Translations under genes and position numbers: made by a program
Assembly: GCA_012520945.1 (NCBI GenBank)
Contig: JAAYNH010000010.1
Span: forward strand, 1-33,751
DNA: 33,751 nt
Reading direction: 5' to 3'
Origin: Treponema sp.
GTDB lineage: Bacteria > Spirochaetota > Spirochaetia > Treponematales > Treponemataceae
The notes under the pieces: model-generated
Told to the model about the DNA's origin: nothing
The model's database searches: none
The model's input: only the letters and a program-made list of their open reading frames with translations
Part shown: positions 8,482 to 18,376 of the stretch, piece after piece
Layout of the letters: the number at the start of each line of letters is the position of its first letter
Numbering within the stretch: position 1 is the stretch's first letter

Positions 8482-9750
8482 ATGGGAATGACAATGACCC
8501 AAAAGATTTTGGCGGCACATGCCGGATTAGATTCTGTTAAAGCTGGTCAGCTTATTGAAGCAAAGTTAGATCTTGTTTTAGGTAACGATGTTACCACTCC
8601 GGTAGCAATTACCGAATTTAATAAGATTGGGTGTAAAACGGTTTTTGACAGAACAAAAATCGCAATCGTTCCCGATCACTTTACGCCCAATAAAGATATC
8701 AAAGCTGCTGAACAAGCAAAGCTAGTTCGTGAATTTGCACGAAAGTACGACATTGAAAACTATTTTGAAGTAGGCTGTATGGGTATTGAACACGCACTTC
8801 TTCCCGAAAAGGGGCTTGTTGTTGCAGGTGATGTTGTAATCGGAGCAGACAGTCATACGTGTACATACGGTGCTTTGGGTGCTTTTTCTACCGGTGTTGG
8901 TTCTACAGATATGGCAGCCGGAATGGCTTCGGGAACTGCATGGTTCAAAGTGCCTTCTGCCATTAAATTTGTTTTGAAAAATAAGCTTTCCGGCTGGGCA
9001 AGCGGAAAGGACGTAATTCTTCATATAATAGGTATGATTGGTGTTGACGGAGCTTTGTATAAGTCTATGGAATTTACCGGTGATGGCATTGCTTCTATTG
9101 ACATTGACGGACGTTTTACTATTGCTAATATGGCAATTGAAGCGGGGGCAAAAAACGGTATTTTCCCTGTCGATGAAGTGACGTTGGCATATCTTAAAGA
9201 ACACGGAAAAAAAGCACCTACAATCTATGAGGCGGACGTAGACGCAGAATATGATCGTATTATAGAAATCGATTTGTCAACCATAAAACCAACGGTGGCT
9301 TTTCCGCATTTACCGTCGAATACAAAGACAATTGATGAGGCAAAAGGTTTGAAAATAGACCAGGTAGTTATTGGTTCTTGCACAAACGGACGCATTGAAG
9401 ATCTTCGCGTTGCTGCTTCCATTCTCAAAGGAAGAAAAGTTTCTCGCGATGTTCGCTGTATTATTTTTCCTGCTACTCAAAAAATTTATCTTCAAGCGGT
9501 TCGCGAAGGATTGGCTGAAATTTTTGTTGAAGCTAATGTTGCATTTTCAACACCTACTTGCGGTCCTTGCTTAGGCGGTCATATGGGTATTCTTGCAAAG
9601 GGCGAGCGTGCTTTGGCAACAACAAATAGAAATTTTGTTGGTCGCATGGGGCATCCTGAAAGCGAAGTGTATTTATCAAACCCTGCTGTAGCGGCAGCAA
9701 GTGCGGTAACCGGAGTTATAACAGATCCGGCAGAGCTTATGGTAAAATAA
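8482..9750 (+). CDS. leuC: 3-isopropylmalate dehydratase large subunit
   Basis: Aconitase-family large subunit, 422 residues, the shorter LeuC form common in anaerobes and archaea rather than the 460-470-residue enterobacterial form. The [4Fe-4S] ligands are visible: C300 in GSCTNGR, and C360 and C363 in TCGPCLGG. Also seen are [20 protein letters not shown] (about residues 133-152) and the VGRMGHP motif near the end. It acts with LeuD to isomerise 2- to 3-isopropylmalate, and with CimA present should do the same to citramalate. RBS AGGAG stands 7 bases before the ATG at 8482. A TTGACTTT motif lies 16 bases before the start, as at cimA. Confidence 0.95.
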   Translation: MGMTMTQKILAAHAGLDSVKAGQLIEAKLDLVLGNDVTTPVAITEFNKIGCKTVFDRTKIAIVPDHFTPNKDIKAAEQAKLVREFARKYDIENYFEVGCMGIEHALLPEKGLVVAGDVVIGADSHTCTYGALGAFSTGVGSTDMAAGMASGTAWFKVPSAIKFVLKNKLSGWASGKDVILHIIGMIGVDGALYKSMEFTGDGIASIDIDGRFTIANMAIEAGAKNGIFPVDEVTLAYLKEHGKKAPTIYEADVDAEYDRIIEIDLSTIKPTVAFPHLPSNTKTIDEAKGLKIDQVVIGSCTNGRIEDLRVAASILKGRKVSRDVRCIIFPATQKIYLQAVREGLAEIFVEANVAFSTPTCGPCLGGHMGILAKGERALATTNRNFVGRMGHPESEVYLSNPAVAAASAVTGVITDPAELMVK

Positions 9751-9772
9751 TTAATAAGGACGGTCAAATTAT

Positions 9773-10264
9773 ATGAAAGCACATGGAACGGTTTTTAAAT
9801 ATGGTGACAATGTTGACACAGACGTAATTATTCCGGCACGTTACTTGAACACATCAAATGCAAAAGAGCTTGCCGCTCACTGTATGGAAGATATTGATGC
9901 AAGTTTTGTTTCAAAGGTCAAAGCGGGTGACATTATGGTTGCCGACAAAAATTTTGGTTGCGGTTCCAGCCGCGAACACGCACCGCTTGCAATAAAGACG
10001 GCAGGTATTTCTTGTGTTATTGCTTCTACCTTTGCACGTATTTTTTATAGAAACTCTATAAATATAGGGCTTCCTATTCTTGAATGCCCAGAGGCAGCTG
10101 CGGGTATAAAAGCCGGTGACGAAGTTGAAGTAGATTTCGATACCGGTCTTATTAAAAATATAACAAGCGGTAAAGAATTCAAAGCTCAGCCTTTTCCACC
10201 TTTTATGCAAGAAATTATTAAAGCTGACGGCCTAATTAATCAGCTTAAAAAGAAGCTTGCCTAA
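9773..10264 (+). CDS. leuD: 3-isopropylmalate dehydratase small subunit
   Basis: The 163-residue swivel-domain subunit pairs with LeuC. Markers are the N-terminal [15 protein letters not shown] (about residues 11-25) and [13 protein letters not shown] (about 61-73), the loop that binds the substrate carboxylate, followed by [18 protein letters not shown]. The gene starts 22 bases after leuC, preceded by AAGGA, and the two are surely cotranscribed. Length is normal for the short LeuD type. Confidence 0.95.
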   Translation: MKAHGTVFKYGDNVDTDVIIPARYLNTSNAKELAAHCMEDIDASFVSKVKAGDIMVADKNFGCGSSREHAPLAIKTAGISCVIASTFARIFYRNSINIGLPILECPEAAAGIKAGDEVEVDFDTGLIKNITSGKEFKAQPFPPFMQEIIKADGLINQLKKKLA

Positions 10265-10355
10265 ATAAGGTTTTCACGTATGTTTGCACCAATAATTTAT
10301 TATAAGTTTTTGCAAGGCGAACTTACTTAATTAAACAATAAAAGAGATGGATAAT

Positions 10356-11450
10356 ATGAAAATGAATATTGCGACAATTCCCGGAGATGGAATAGGACCC
10401 GACATTGTTAGAGAAGGATGCAAAGTTTTAAAAACAATCGGTAAAAAGTTTGGACATGAGTTTGTGTTTACAGAAACTCTTGCAGGGGGAGCCGCCTATG
10501 ATCTTTATGGAGAGCCCTTACCGGCAAAAACACTGGAGGCTTGTTGTAAAAGCGATGCAGTTCTTTTAGGAGCGGTTGGAGGACCCAAATGGGATTCTTT
10601 ACCCGGCAAAATGCGTCCTGAACAAGCACTTCTTGGTTTACGAAGCGGTATGAAAGTATATGCAAATATAAGGCCTGCTTTAATGTTCAAACAACTTTCC
10701 GACGCCTGCCCTTTAAAAAAAGAAGTAGTAGGCGAAGGGCTTGATATTTTAATAGTACGCGAATTAACGGGTGGCATATACTTTGGTGACAGAGGTAGAA
10801 CAGAAGACGGAAACGAAGCCTGGGATACAGAGCGTTACAGCAAAACTGAAATTGAGCGCATTCTAAAAATAGGTTTTGAGTCGGCACAAAAAAGACAAAA
10901 AAAGCTTTGTGTTGTAGACAAGGCAAATATTCTTGAATCGAGTCGCTTGTGGCGCGAAGTTGCCGAAGGTATGAAAGCAAGATATTCCGATGTGGAACTT
11001 TCATATATGTATGTCGATAACGCTGCTATGCAGCTTGTGCGCAATCCGGGGCAGTTTGATGTAATTGCTACAAGCAATATGTTTGGCGACATTTTGTCCG
11101 ATGAAGCAAGCCAGATTACCGGTTCTATTGGTATGCTCGCTTCCGCATCTATCGGAGATTCCGGTCCCGGTCTTTATGAACCCATTCACGGATCTGCACC
11201 CGACATTGCAGGAAAAGATTTGGCTAATCCATTAGCAACAATATTGAGCTGTGCAATGATGCTCCGTTTTTCTTTTAAGCTTGAAAAAGAAGCTCGTGCA
11301 ATAGAGTCTGCAATTGAAGCTGTTCTTGATGAAGGATGGAGAACCGGCGATATTGCAGGAAACTCTTCCCAAAGAGAAGCCCTTGGTAATAAACTGGTTG
11401 GTACAAAAAAAATGGGAGACTTGGTTAGCCAAAAAATTTCTTCAATGTAA
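10356..11450 (+). CDS. leuB: 3-isopropylmalate dehydrogenase
   Basis: LeuB oxidises and decarboxylates 3-isopropylmalate and, in the citramalate route, 3-methylmalate. The 364-residue protein shows [11 protein letters not shown] at the N-terminus, the [14 protein letters not shown] substrate loop, ELTGGIYFG, the Lys-containing [11 protein letters not shown], and the metal-site aspartates in [25 protein letters not shown] forms the NAD site. Two starts are possible. The ATG at 10356 is preceded at a good distance by GAGATGG, whereas the ATG at 10347 abuts its purine stretch, so 10356 is chosen. Gap from leuD is about 90 bases with no terminator. Confidence 0.94.
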   Translation: MKMNIATIPGDGIGPDIVREGCKVLKTIGKKFGHEFVFTETLAGGAAYDLYGEPLPAKTLEACCKSDAVLLGAVGGPKWDSLPGKMRPEQALLGLRSGMKVYANIRPALMFKQLSDACPLKKEVVGEGLDILIVRELTGGIYFGDRGRTEDGNEAWDTERYSKTEIERILKIGFESAQKRQKKLCVVDKANILESSRLWREVAEGMKARYSDVELSYMYVDNAAMQLVRNPGQFDVIATSNMFGDILSDEASQITGSIGMLASASIGDSGPGLYEPIHGSAPDIAGKDLANPLATILSCAMMLRFSFKLEKEARAIESAIEAVLDEGWRTGDIAGNSSQREALGNKLVGTKKMGDLVSQKISSM

Positions 11451-11494
11451 TATTTCAATACGATTATACTATTTTAATAATAATTTTTTTTGAA

Positions 11495-11520
11495 TTGACT
11501 TTGTCTTTAGACAAAAGTAG
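11495..11520 (+). other. TTGACTTT motif and small hairpin before ilvD
   Basis: TTGACTTT (11495-11502) is followed at once by a perfect 6-bp stem TTTGTC-TTTA-GACAAA (11500-11515) ending just before the AGGAGG of ilvD. The hairpin could affect ribosome access. The same TTGACTTT occurs before cimA and leuC. Confidence 0.4.
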
Positions 11521-11531
11521 GAGGAACGAAA

Positions 11532-13190
11532 ATGAAAAGTAATAAAACAAAAAGCGGTATGGAGCGTTCACCTCACCGATCTCTTTTTAGAGCAATGGGC
11601 TATACTGACGAAGAATTAGCCTGTCCTATTGTCGGTGTAGTCAATTCAAAAAATGAAATTATTCCCGGACATACGCATTTAGATGTTATAGTAGAAGCCG
11701 TAAAAGCAGGCATTAGAATGGCAGGAGGAACACCTATGGAGTTTCCGGCCATTGGTGTATGCGACGGTATTGCAATGAATCATGAGGGAATGAAGTACTC
11801 GCTGGTGACAAGAGAGCTTATTGCAGATTCAACGGAATGTGTGACAAAGGCTCATGCTTTTGATGCACTCGTAATGATTCCCAACTGTGACAAGGTTGTT
11901 CCGGGCATGCTTATGGCAGCAGCACGGCTCAATGTTCCTACCGTTTTTGTTTCAGGTGGTCCCATGCTTGCCGGAAAATACAAGGGTAAAAGATTATCTT
12001 TGACAAATATGTTTGAAGCAGTAGGTGCTGTAGCGGCAGGAAAAATGAGTGAAAAAGAACTTCATGACATGGAATGTGCGGCTTGTCCAACATGCGGTTC
12101 GTGTTCTGGCATGTTTACTGCAAACTCAATGAACTGCGTAACTGAAGTTTTGGGCATCGGTTTACCCGGTAACGGAACCATTCCTGCTGTTTACGGCGAC
12201 CGCATTGCGCTTGCAAAAAAAGCAGGTATGGCGGTTATGGATATGTATAACAAAGGCATAAATGCTTGTAATATATTAACCAAAGAAGCCTTTGACAATG
12301 CACTTGCTGCAGATATGGCATTAGGTTGCAGTACAAACACTCTTTTACATCTACCTGCTATTGCTCATGAAGCCGGTGTAAAAATTGACTTACGAAAAAT
12401 AAATGACATATCTGAAAAAACGCCGAATCTTTGCCGTCTAGCACCGGCGGGAGAAACTTTTATAGAAGATTTGCATCAAGCCGGTGGCATTCAAGCTCTT
12501 CTTGCAGAACTTGCAAAGAAAAACTTAATACAAACATCTGTTATGACAGTGACAGGAAAAACTCTTGCAGAAAATATAAAACATGTTGTAAACTTTGACC
12601 CTGAAATTTTGCGACCTATAGAAAACCCCTGGTCAAAAACCGGAGGCATTGCCGTGCTTTTTGGCAATCTTGCTCCGGATGGATGCGTTGTAAAGCGTTC
12701 AGCTGTTGCACCTGAAATGATGAAACATTCAGGTCCTGCACGGGTTTTTTCGAGTGAAGAAGAAGCCTTCGAAGCAATACAAAAAGGAAGCATTAAAAGC
12801 GGTGATGTATTGGTTATTCGCTATGAAGGTCCTCGCGGCGGTCCGGGTATGAGAGAAATGCTTTCGGTAACAGCCGCTCTTGCAGGGCGCGGCATGGATA
12901 AAGAAGTTGCGCTCATTACCGATGGAAGATTTTCGGGGGCAACTCGTGGTGCTTCAATTGGTCACTGTTCTCCTGAAGCAGCTGTTGGTGGTCCTATTGC
13001 ATTAGTCCAAGAAGGTGACACAATCACTATTGATATTAATGCCTATAGCATTACACTTAATGTAAGCGATGATGAATTGGCAAAACGGAAAGCTGCGTGG
13101 GTATGTCCGCCTCCAAAAGCAACAAAAGGCTATCTTGCACGATACGTAAAATTAGTTTCAAGTGCCGACAAAGGTGCAATACTGGAGTAA
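11532..13190 (+). CDS. ilvD: dihydroxy-acid dehydratase
   Basis: IlvD dehydrates 2,3-dihydroxyisovalerate and 2,3-dihydroxy-3-methylvalerate, the common step to valine and isoleucine. The 552-residue protein has Fe-S Cys in PNCDK (C119) and in [11 protein letters not shown] (C185, C188, C191), plus [17 protein letters not shown] near the C-terminus. The position that supplies a third Cys in [2Fe-2S] plant and actinobacterial enzymes reads IIPGHTHLD here. This suggests the oxygen-labile [4Fe-4S] class, fitting an anaerobe (inference from family alignments in memory). RBS AGGAGG lies 7 bases upstream of the ATG. ilvB follows after 3 bases. Confidence 0.96.
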   Translation: MKSNKTKSGMERSPHRSLFRAMGYTDEELACPIVGVVNSKNEIIPGHTHLDVIVEAVKAGIRMAGGTPMEFPAIGVCDGIAMNHEGMKYSLVTRELIADSTECVTKAHAFDALVMIPNCDKVVPGMLMAAARLNVPTVFVSGGPMLAGKYKGKRLSLTNMFEAVGAVAAGKMSEKELHDMECAACPTCGSCSGMFTANSMNCVTEVLGIGLPGNGTIPAVYGDRIALAKKAGMAVMDMYNKGINACNILTKEAFDNALAADMALGCSTNTLLHLPAIAHEAGVKIDLRKINDISEKTPNLCRLAPAGETFIEDLHQAGGIQALLAELAKKNLIQTSVMTVTGKTLAENIKHVVNFDPEILRPIENPWSKTGGIAVLFGNLAPDGCVVKRSAVAPEMMKHSGPARVFSSEEEAFEAIQKGSIKSGDVLVIRYEGPRGGPGMREMLSVTAALAGRGMDKEVALITDGRFSGATRGASIGHCSPEAAVGGPIALVQEGDTITIDINAYSITLNVSDDELAKRKAAWVCPPPKATKGYLARYVKLVSSADKGAILE

Positions 13191-13193
13191 TAT

Positions 13194-14975
13194 ATGAAAA
13201 CACAAATTCAAACAAAAACTGTAACAAAAAACGAAACAAAGCCTTATATGGCACCTTTACCAAAAGAGGTGCAGCGAATGACCGGTGCTCAAGTTGTTAT
13301 TCAGTGTTTGCTTGAACAAGGAGTAGATACTGTTTTTGGTTATCCCGGTGGTGCCATATTAAATATTTATGATGAGTTATATAAAAGCTCCGATAAAATT
13401 CGCCACATTCTTACCGCACATGAACAAGGTGCATGCCACGCAGCCGACGGATACGCTCGCTCAAGCGGAAAAGTAGGTGTTGTTATGGCAACGAGTGGAC
13501 CGGGAGCAACAAATCTTGTAACGGGAATTGCAACCGCATACATGGATTCCGTTCCGCTTGTAGCAATAACATGTAATGTACCAATGGCATTGCTGGGTAA
13601 AGATAGCTTTCAAGAAGTAGACATTGCCGGTATTACAATGCCCATTACAAAGCATAACTATATTGTACGAGACGTAGCAAAGCTTGCAGATATAATTCGA
13701 GAAGCGTTTGAAATTGCCCGAAACGGTCGTCCGGGGCCTGTTCTTATTGATATTCCAAAAAATGTAACAGCGGAAGAAGTCGATTATATATTAGAAAAAA
13801 TTGACCCGAAAATAATAAAAAGCAATGCCGTTAAAAGAAGCAATGCAAAAATACCTCTTCCAACAATAGAAGAATTAGATGCTTTTGCAGAAATTTTAAG
13901 CAATGCAAAAAAACCCTTTTTCTTTGTTGGTGGTGGTGTTACTATTGCGAACGCTACCGAAGAATTAAAAACTCTTGCAGAAAAGTTACAAGCACCTGTT
14001 TCAGTTTCGCTCATGGGAAAGACAGCTTTTTCCTGCCGTCACGAATTAAACACAGGAATGATAGGTATGCATGGAACAAAGGCATCGAATGCACTTGCGA
14101 ATAAATGCGATGTTTTTATTGCCGTTGGTGCACGTTTTTCAGACCGTGTTATTTCGGACTCAAAAAAATTTGCTAGAGAGGCACGCGTAGTACATATTGA
14201 TATTGATCGTGGAGAAATAAATAAAAATATACCAACGGCGGCATCTTTAACAGGTAATATAAAAATAATTCTTAAAGAATTGGCAGATAGAGTAAAAATG
14301 CGAAAAAAAGACGAGTGGAATCTCGAAGCTGATGAACTAAAAAAACATATTCCTTTGATGTACACAAAAAAAACTCCTCTTCATCCTAAATTTGTTCTTG
14401 AAAAAATTAATGAGGTACTCGGAGATGAAACGATTATTACAACAGAAGTCGGTCAGCACCAGATGTGGGTTGCTCAGTTTTATCCGTTTACAAAACCGAG
14501 AACTTTTTTAACCTCCGGCGGCTTAGGCACCATGGGCTACGGAACAGGTGCTGCATTGGGGGCACAGATTGCTTGTCCTGATCGTCGTGTTGTGCATATT
14601 GCTGGTGACGGTTCGTTTCGTATGAACTTAAATGAGCTTGCTACAATCTCTCACTACAATATTCCGATTATTATTATTATTGCAAATAACGGAACATTAG
14701 GAATGGTACGTCAATGGCAAAAAATGTTTTATGGAAAACGTTACTCTGCAACAACGCTCGATCGAGCACCGGATTTTCTAAAATTAGCTGAAGCCTTTGG
14801 AGTGCGAGGTTTCCGTGCAGCCAATGAAAAAGAGTTTAGCGAAGCTTTTTCAAAAGCCGTAAGTGAAAACACACCCTGTCTCATAGACTGCGGAATAAAC
14901 ATAGACGAAATGGTTTTCCCCATGGTTCCTGCAGGAAAACCAATAGATGAGCTCCTTTTGGAAGCCGAATCCTAA
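13194..14975 (+). CDS. ilvB: acetolactate synthase large (catalytic) subunit
   Basis: ThDP-dependent enzyme that makes 2-acetolactate from pyruvate, or 2-aceto-2-hydroxybutyrate with 2-oxobutyrate. The 593-residue product has GVDTVFGYPGGAIL, the catalytic Glu77 in AHEQGACHAADGYARS, a central FAD-binding-type domain (about 220-360) and the C-terminal ThDP/Mg motif GDGSFRMNLNEL with NNGTLGMVRQWQ. It begins 3 bases after ilvD. The first about 28 residues are not conserved in the family. A second ATG at 13278, with AGAGGT upstream, would give the usual MTGAQVVIQ start, so both starts are possible. It ends the operon; a terminator follows. Confidence 0.95.
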   Translation: MKTQIQTKTVTKNETKPYMAPLPKEVQRMTGAQVVIQCLLEQGVDTVFGYPGGAILNIYDELYKSSDKIRHILTAHEQGACHAADGYARSSGKVGVVMATSGPGATNLVTGIATAYMDSVPLVAITCNVPMALLGKDSFQEVDIAGITMPITKHNYIVRDVAKLADIIREAFEIARNGRPGPVLIDIPKNVTAEEVDYILEKIDPKIIKSNAVKRSNAKIPLPTIEELDAFAEILSNAKKPFFFVGGGVTIANATEELKTLAEKLQAPVSVSLMGKTAFSCRHELNTGMIGMHGTKASNALANKCDVFIAVGARFSDRVISDSKKFAREARVVHIDIDRGEINKNIPTAASLTGNIKIILKELADRVKMRKKDEWNLEADELKKHIPLMYTKKTPLHPKFVLEKINEVLGDETIITTEVGQHQMWVAQFYPFTKPRTFLTSGGLGTMGYGTGAALGAQIACPDRRVVHIAGDGSFRMNLNELATISHYNIPIIIIIANNGTLGMVRQWQKMFYGKRYSATTLDRAPDFLKLAEAFGVRGFRAANEKEFSEAFSKAVSENTPCLIDCGINIDEMVFPMVPAGKPIDELLLEAES

Positions 14976-14981
14976 TAAACG

Positions 14982-15025
14982 AGGACTGAGAAAGGCATTT
15001 AGCTTAATCTCGGTCCTTTTTTTTT
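14982..15025 (+). terminator. rho-independent terminator after ilvB
   Basis: AGGACTGAGA (14982-14991) pairs with TCTCGGTCCT (15008-15017), 10 bp with one G-U pair, followed by a run of nine T. It ends the leu/ilv operon before the convergent flavodiiron gene. Confidence 0.9.
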
Positions 15026-15040
15026 GTATCGATGATACCA

Positions 15041-16312
15041 TTAAGAATTTTTAACTTGTCTTGCAAGTTCGCGTCCGCGTTCTTTTAGAGTGGTTTTATC
15101 TTCTGCACATGGTAATCCTTGCCATTCATAGCTTTCAATTTCTTCCCATTTTAACGGAAGAACGGCTTCATCATATTCTCTTTTTGCACCGCCAATCCAG
15201 CCCCAACTTCCAATGCGTAATGCTTTTTTACCTGAAAAATGTTTCCTGTTAAAAAGATTTAAGATATAAGCCATTGGAGGATACATTTTATATTCATATG
15301 TAGGCATTGCAAGAACGATGCCTTTTGCTTTATATGCTTCACCTAAAACAAAAGAGGCATTAGTAGAAGGAATTTCAAGTATATTAACATTAACACCTTC
15401 TTCTTTAATGCCTTCGATTACGGCATCCAAACCGATTTTTGTGTTACCATACATTGAACCCCAAATAACGCAAATTTCCTTTTCGAGTTCTCCACCTGTG
15501 TTATATCCGGCATAACGAATATAGTCATTAATAATGCGTTTTGGATTTTTTCGCCATACTAAACCGTGACTTGGGGCAACAACTTTAATCTGCGTTGAAG
15601 AAAATTTGTCGATAGCTTGTTTTACAAAGTGCGAAAAACTTGCAACGATATTAGCATAGTAACGTAGGGCTTCTTTTTCAAAAAAGATAAGCTCTTCTTC
15701 TGTGCATTCATCATCAAAAATGCGCGAAGGATTTTCTTTTGTTCCAACACAGCCGTATGAGCCAAAAGCATCACAAGAAAAAAGCACTTTAGATTTTTCT
15801 TCATATGTCATCATTGTTTCCGGCCAGTGAACGTTCGGTGTTTCCGTAAAATGAAGAACGACACCTTGCCCTAAATCTATGGAGTCTCCTGTTTTTACAA
15901 CTTGTACGGCTGTGTTTTGAAAGTCTTTTTCGTTATCGTTTACAGCTTTACAAAATTTTTCAACAAGTTCGGCACCTTTTTTTGTTGTTACGATTTTTGC
16001 ATTCGGACACATCTTTCTAAAATCTTTTAAAAAACCGGAGTGATCGCTTTCTAGGTGATTTAAAACTAAATAATGAATGTCGCATAAATCAATGCCAATT
16101 GAAGACATTTGTGATTTCATCTTTTCAGGAGCATCTTCCCAGTCGCGATATAAATCAATAAGTGCAACTTTATCAGACTTTACGATGTATGAGTTTAATG
16201 AAACACCGTGAGGTATTGGCCAAAAACCTTCAAAGTACGGTGCATCTTTTATATCTGCATGAAGTGCATAGACCCATGATGTAATTTCTTTTGCATTTAA
16301 ATTTTTGTTCAT
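15041..16312 (-). CDS. flavodiiron protein (A-type flavoprotein, FprA-like)
   Basis: Soluble oxygen- and/or NO-reducing enzyme of anaerobes. The 423-residue protein has an N-terminal metallo-beta-lactamase-like domain with the complete di-iron ligand set: H86, E88, D90 and H91 in NHLESDHSG, H162 in NVHWPETM, D181 in SCDAFGSYG and H249 in APSHGLVW. A flavodoxin domain (about 280-420) has the FMN phosphate loop GSMYGNTKIG and a TYEYKMYPP loop. No rubredoxin or flavin reductase domain is attached, so an external rubredoxin or similar donor is needed. RBS AAGGA lies upstream of the ATG at 16312. It sits antisense between ilvB and ilvN. O2 versus NO preference cannot be read from sequence. Confidence 0.94.
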   Translation of the reverse strand: MNKNLNAKEITSWVYALHADIKDAPYFEGFWPIPHGVSLNSYIVKSDKVALIDLYRDWEDAPEKMKSQMSSIGIDLCDIHYLVLNHLESDHSGFLKDFRKMCPNAKIVTTKKGAELVEKFCKAVNDNEKDFQNTAVQVVKTGDSIDLGQGVVLHFTETPNVHWPETMMTYEEKSKVLFSCDAFGSYGCVGTKENPSRIFDDECTEEELIFFEKEALRYYANIVASFSHFVKQAIDKFSSTQIKVVAPSHGLVWRKNPKRIINDYIRYAGYNTGGELEKEICVIWGSMYGNTKIGLDAVIEGIKEEGVNVNILEIPSTNASFVLGEAYKAKGIVLAMPTYEYKMYPPMAYILNLFNRKHFSGKKALRIGSWGWIGGAKREYDEAVLPLKWEEIESYEWQGLPCAEDKTTLKERGRELARQVKNS

Positions 16313-16356
16313 GATTGTGTTCCTTTATTATCCTCTTTAATTTTTTTATCTTTTTT

Positions 16357-16386
16357 ATTATAATATAAAATAGTTTAGTTTTGTAA
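16357..16386 (-). promoter_or_regulatory. predicted promoter of the flavodiiron gene
   Basis: On the minus strand TTACAA (16386-16381) and a consensus TATAAT (16362-16357) are 18 bases apart, about 45 bases before the start codon. Confidence 0.5.
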
Positions 16387-16491
16387 CACTATGTGAAGTA
16401 TAACATTTTAAAAGAATGACGACAAGGCGAAAAAACCTTATACGATTTTTTTTTAGATAAAATGATAGATGTACATTTGTAGGAGGAGAAT

Positions 16492-16980
16492 ATGAGATAT
16501 GTAATCTCTGTTCTTGTAGAAAATCAGGCGGGAGTTTTGAGTCGTGTATCCGGTTTGTTTAGTAGACGTGGATATAATATTGACAGTTTAACCGTCGGTG
16601 AAACATATAATCGTGATCAGTCGCGTATGACAATTGTTGTTCAAGGCGATGAATATATTCTTGAACAAATAGAAAAGCAACTTTCAAAACTTGTAGAAGT
16701 AATATCGATAGAACATTGTATAGCTTCCGAAACTGTTTTGCGTGATATGGCTTTAATTAAAGTAAATGCTAGTGGTGAAAAACGTATAGGCGTTATTGAA
16801 ACGGCAAATATTTTCCGTGCACATATTGTTGATGTGGGCATTGATTCTTTGGTAATTGAAGCCACAGGAAGTGAAGAAAAAATAGCCAGTTTAATCCGTC
16901 TTCTTGAACCGTTTGGCATAATAGAACTTGTAAGAACAGGATTGACAGCTATGGGACGCGGAATGAGAATTTTATCGTAG
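16492..16980 (+). CDS. ilvN: acetolactate synthase small (regulatory) subunit
   Basis: The 162-residue partner of IlvB confers valine feedback control and raises activity. It has an N-terminal ACT domain (about 1-75) beginning MRYVISVLVENQAGVLSRVS, with the GLFSRRGYNIDSLTVG segment that binds valine in this family, then the C-terminal small-subunit domain (about 80-160) with ANIFRAHIVDV and TGLTAMGRG. RBS AGGAGGAG directly precedes the ATG. It is not cotranscribed with ilvB: a flavodiiron gene and the ilvB terminator lie between. ilvC and ilvE are not in the window. Confidence 0.95.
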   Translation: MRYVISVLVENQAGVLSRVSGLFSRRGYNIDSLTVGETYNRDQSRMTIVVQGDEYILEQIEKQLSKLVEVISIEHCIASETVLRDMALIKVNASGEKRIGVIETANIFRAHIVDVGIDSLVIEATGSEEKIASLIRLLEPFGIIELVRTGLTAMGRGMRILS

Positions 16981-17040
16981 AGAAAAGACGTATATTAAAT
17001 TTCGTTTTTATAGTGAGAAGTTTTTCAGCACGAAAATATT

Positions 17041-17778
17041 TTACAAGTAGCTTTTTAATGCAGAGAAGGTGTTATATAAATCATTAAAACGTAATGAGGC
17101 ATATGTGTCTAGCGGAGTGGATTGCTCATTGACTATAACGAGTGTTCCTTTGTTTTTTAAGGTGTAAAGCGGAAGACTCGCGGCGGGTTGAACAATTAAA
17201 CTGGATCCAAGTACTATCATTAAATCTGCCATACTTGCATTTTGAACGGCTTTAGCAAAGACATCTTGAGGTAAATTTTCACCAAAAAAAACGATATCGG
17301 GTTTTATTGTATTACCGCACGATTGACAAAGCGGAACCTTACCGAAGCGAGCTCGTGGAGCCACTGTTTCAAAAGATTCTGTTTTATTACACGAAAGACA
17401 ACGATGAACAAGCGGACTGCCGTGAATTTCAAATACAGTTTTACTTCCGGCTTTTGTATGTAATAAATCAATATTTTGCGTGATAACGGCCTTTATATAG
17501 CCCTTTGCTTCTAAATCTGCTAATACTTCATGCACTATTGATGGTTTTTTTTCATCTAAACCGTAAATAAAATCTTTAGCAAGGTTATAGTATACAGACG
17601 GATCGGAGTGAAATAAATTTACATCGAACATTCTATCGGCATCTAACGTTTTATACAGACCGTCTTTTCCGCGAAAATCTTGAATACCAGAAAGTGTACT
17701 GACTCCTGCACCGGTAAAAGCTACACAATACTTTGCTGTTTTAATTTTTTTGACGAGTTCTTTTATATTTTCTTTCAT
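17041..17778 (-). CDS. NAD-dependent protein deacylase, Sir2 family
   Basis: The 245-residue sirtuin should remove acyl groups from protein lysines with NAD as cosubstrate. Motifs in order are GAGVSTLSGIQDFRG (23-37, NAD loop), TQNIDLLH (100-107) and the catalytic base H119 in EIHGS. The zinc site is C127 and C130 (HRCLSCNK) with C151 and C154 (PLCQSCGN), followed by PDIVFFGENLP and VLGSSLIVQPAA. The Ala-Tyr-Arg set that marks SIRT5-like desuccinylases is not obvious, so plain deacetylase activity is the modest guess. It is convergent with ilvN, about 60 bases apart with no clear terminator. Confidence 0.93.
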   Translation of the reverse strand: MKENIKELVKKIKTAKYCVAFTGAGVSTLSGIQDFRGKDGLYKTLDADRMFDVNLFHSDPSVYYNLAKDFIYGLDEKKPSIVHEVLADLEAKGYIKAVITQNIDLLHTKAGSKTVFEIHGSPLVHRCLSCNKTESFETVAPRARFGKVPLCQSCGNTIKPDIVFFGENLPQDVFAKAVQNASMADLMIVLGSSLIVQPAASLPLYTLKNKGTLVIVNEQSTPLDTYASLRFNDLYNTFSALKSYL

Positions 17779-17938
17779 TTATTGAATTATAACATGGATT
17801 AATAGAATTGTAAAATGTTCTTAGCGGGTCAATGCAAGTTAAAAATCTTTATCTAATCTTTATATTTCTTTTACACAATCTATATTGCAATGGTTCATAT
17901 TAAGTGTAATACTAAATCATACCAAGGGGGTAATTTGT

Positions 17939-18376
17939 ATGAGTAAAGCATTTGTTAGAAAATTTATTATTGCTATTTTTCTTATTGTCGCAGGAGTAGG
18001 AGCTTTTGCATGTGAGATGATTTTTACATTAGATGCAGAAAAATCAGTTTCCATGAATGTCATTCCGGGAAGTGAAGTAAAATTAGTAAAATGGCAAAGT
18101 TATAAATTAACTGTGGAATTTAATGAAGATCACCGAAATTGTAAAATTCCTGCATCAGAAACTATTTTTCTTTTAAATGGCGAAAAATGGAGAGTAAATA
18201 AGGAAACTCAATCATTAATCTTAAAAAATTCTATAGAATGGAAAGAAGAGACTAAAACAAAAAACATAGTTGTGATTGAATTTGTAGCATCCGTTGCCGG
18301 CGAACAAAAATTGCAAATAGTTAGAGAATGTTCAAAAGGAGGCTACAATGAAACAATTACCTTCGTGGTTGAATAA
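17939..18376 (+). CDS. small exported beta-rich protein coupled to the Fe-S membrane protein
   Basis: The 145-residue product has a signal segment (KFIIAIFLIVAGVGAFAC). Cys25 could be cleaved behind as a relaxed spirochaete-type lipobox, or the protein could simply be secreted by signal peptidase I. The mature part is a compact beta-sandwich-like domain with two more Cys (in HRNCKIP and RECSKGG) that could form a disulfide or bind metal. I do not recognise a named family. GGGGG stands about 7 bases before the ATG at 17939, which fixes the start. Its last 29 bases overlap the NapH-like gene, so the two are translationally coupled and likely work together on the outer face of the membrane. Confidence 0.75.
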   Translation: MSKAFVRKFIIAIFLIVAGVGAFACEMIFTLDAEKSVSMNVIPGSEVKLVKWQSYKLTVEFNEDHRNCKIPASETIFLLNGEKWRVNKETQSLILKNSIEWKEETKTKNIVVIEFVASVAGEQKLQIVRECSKGGYNETITFVVE

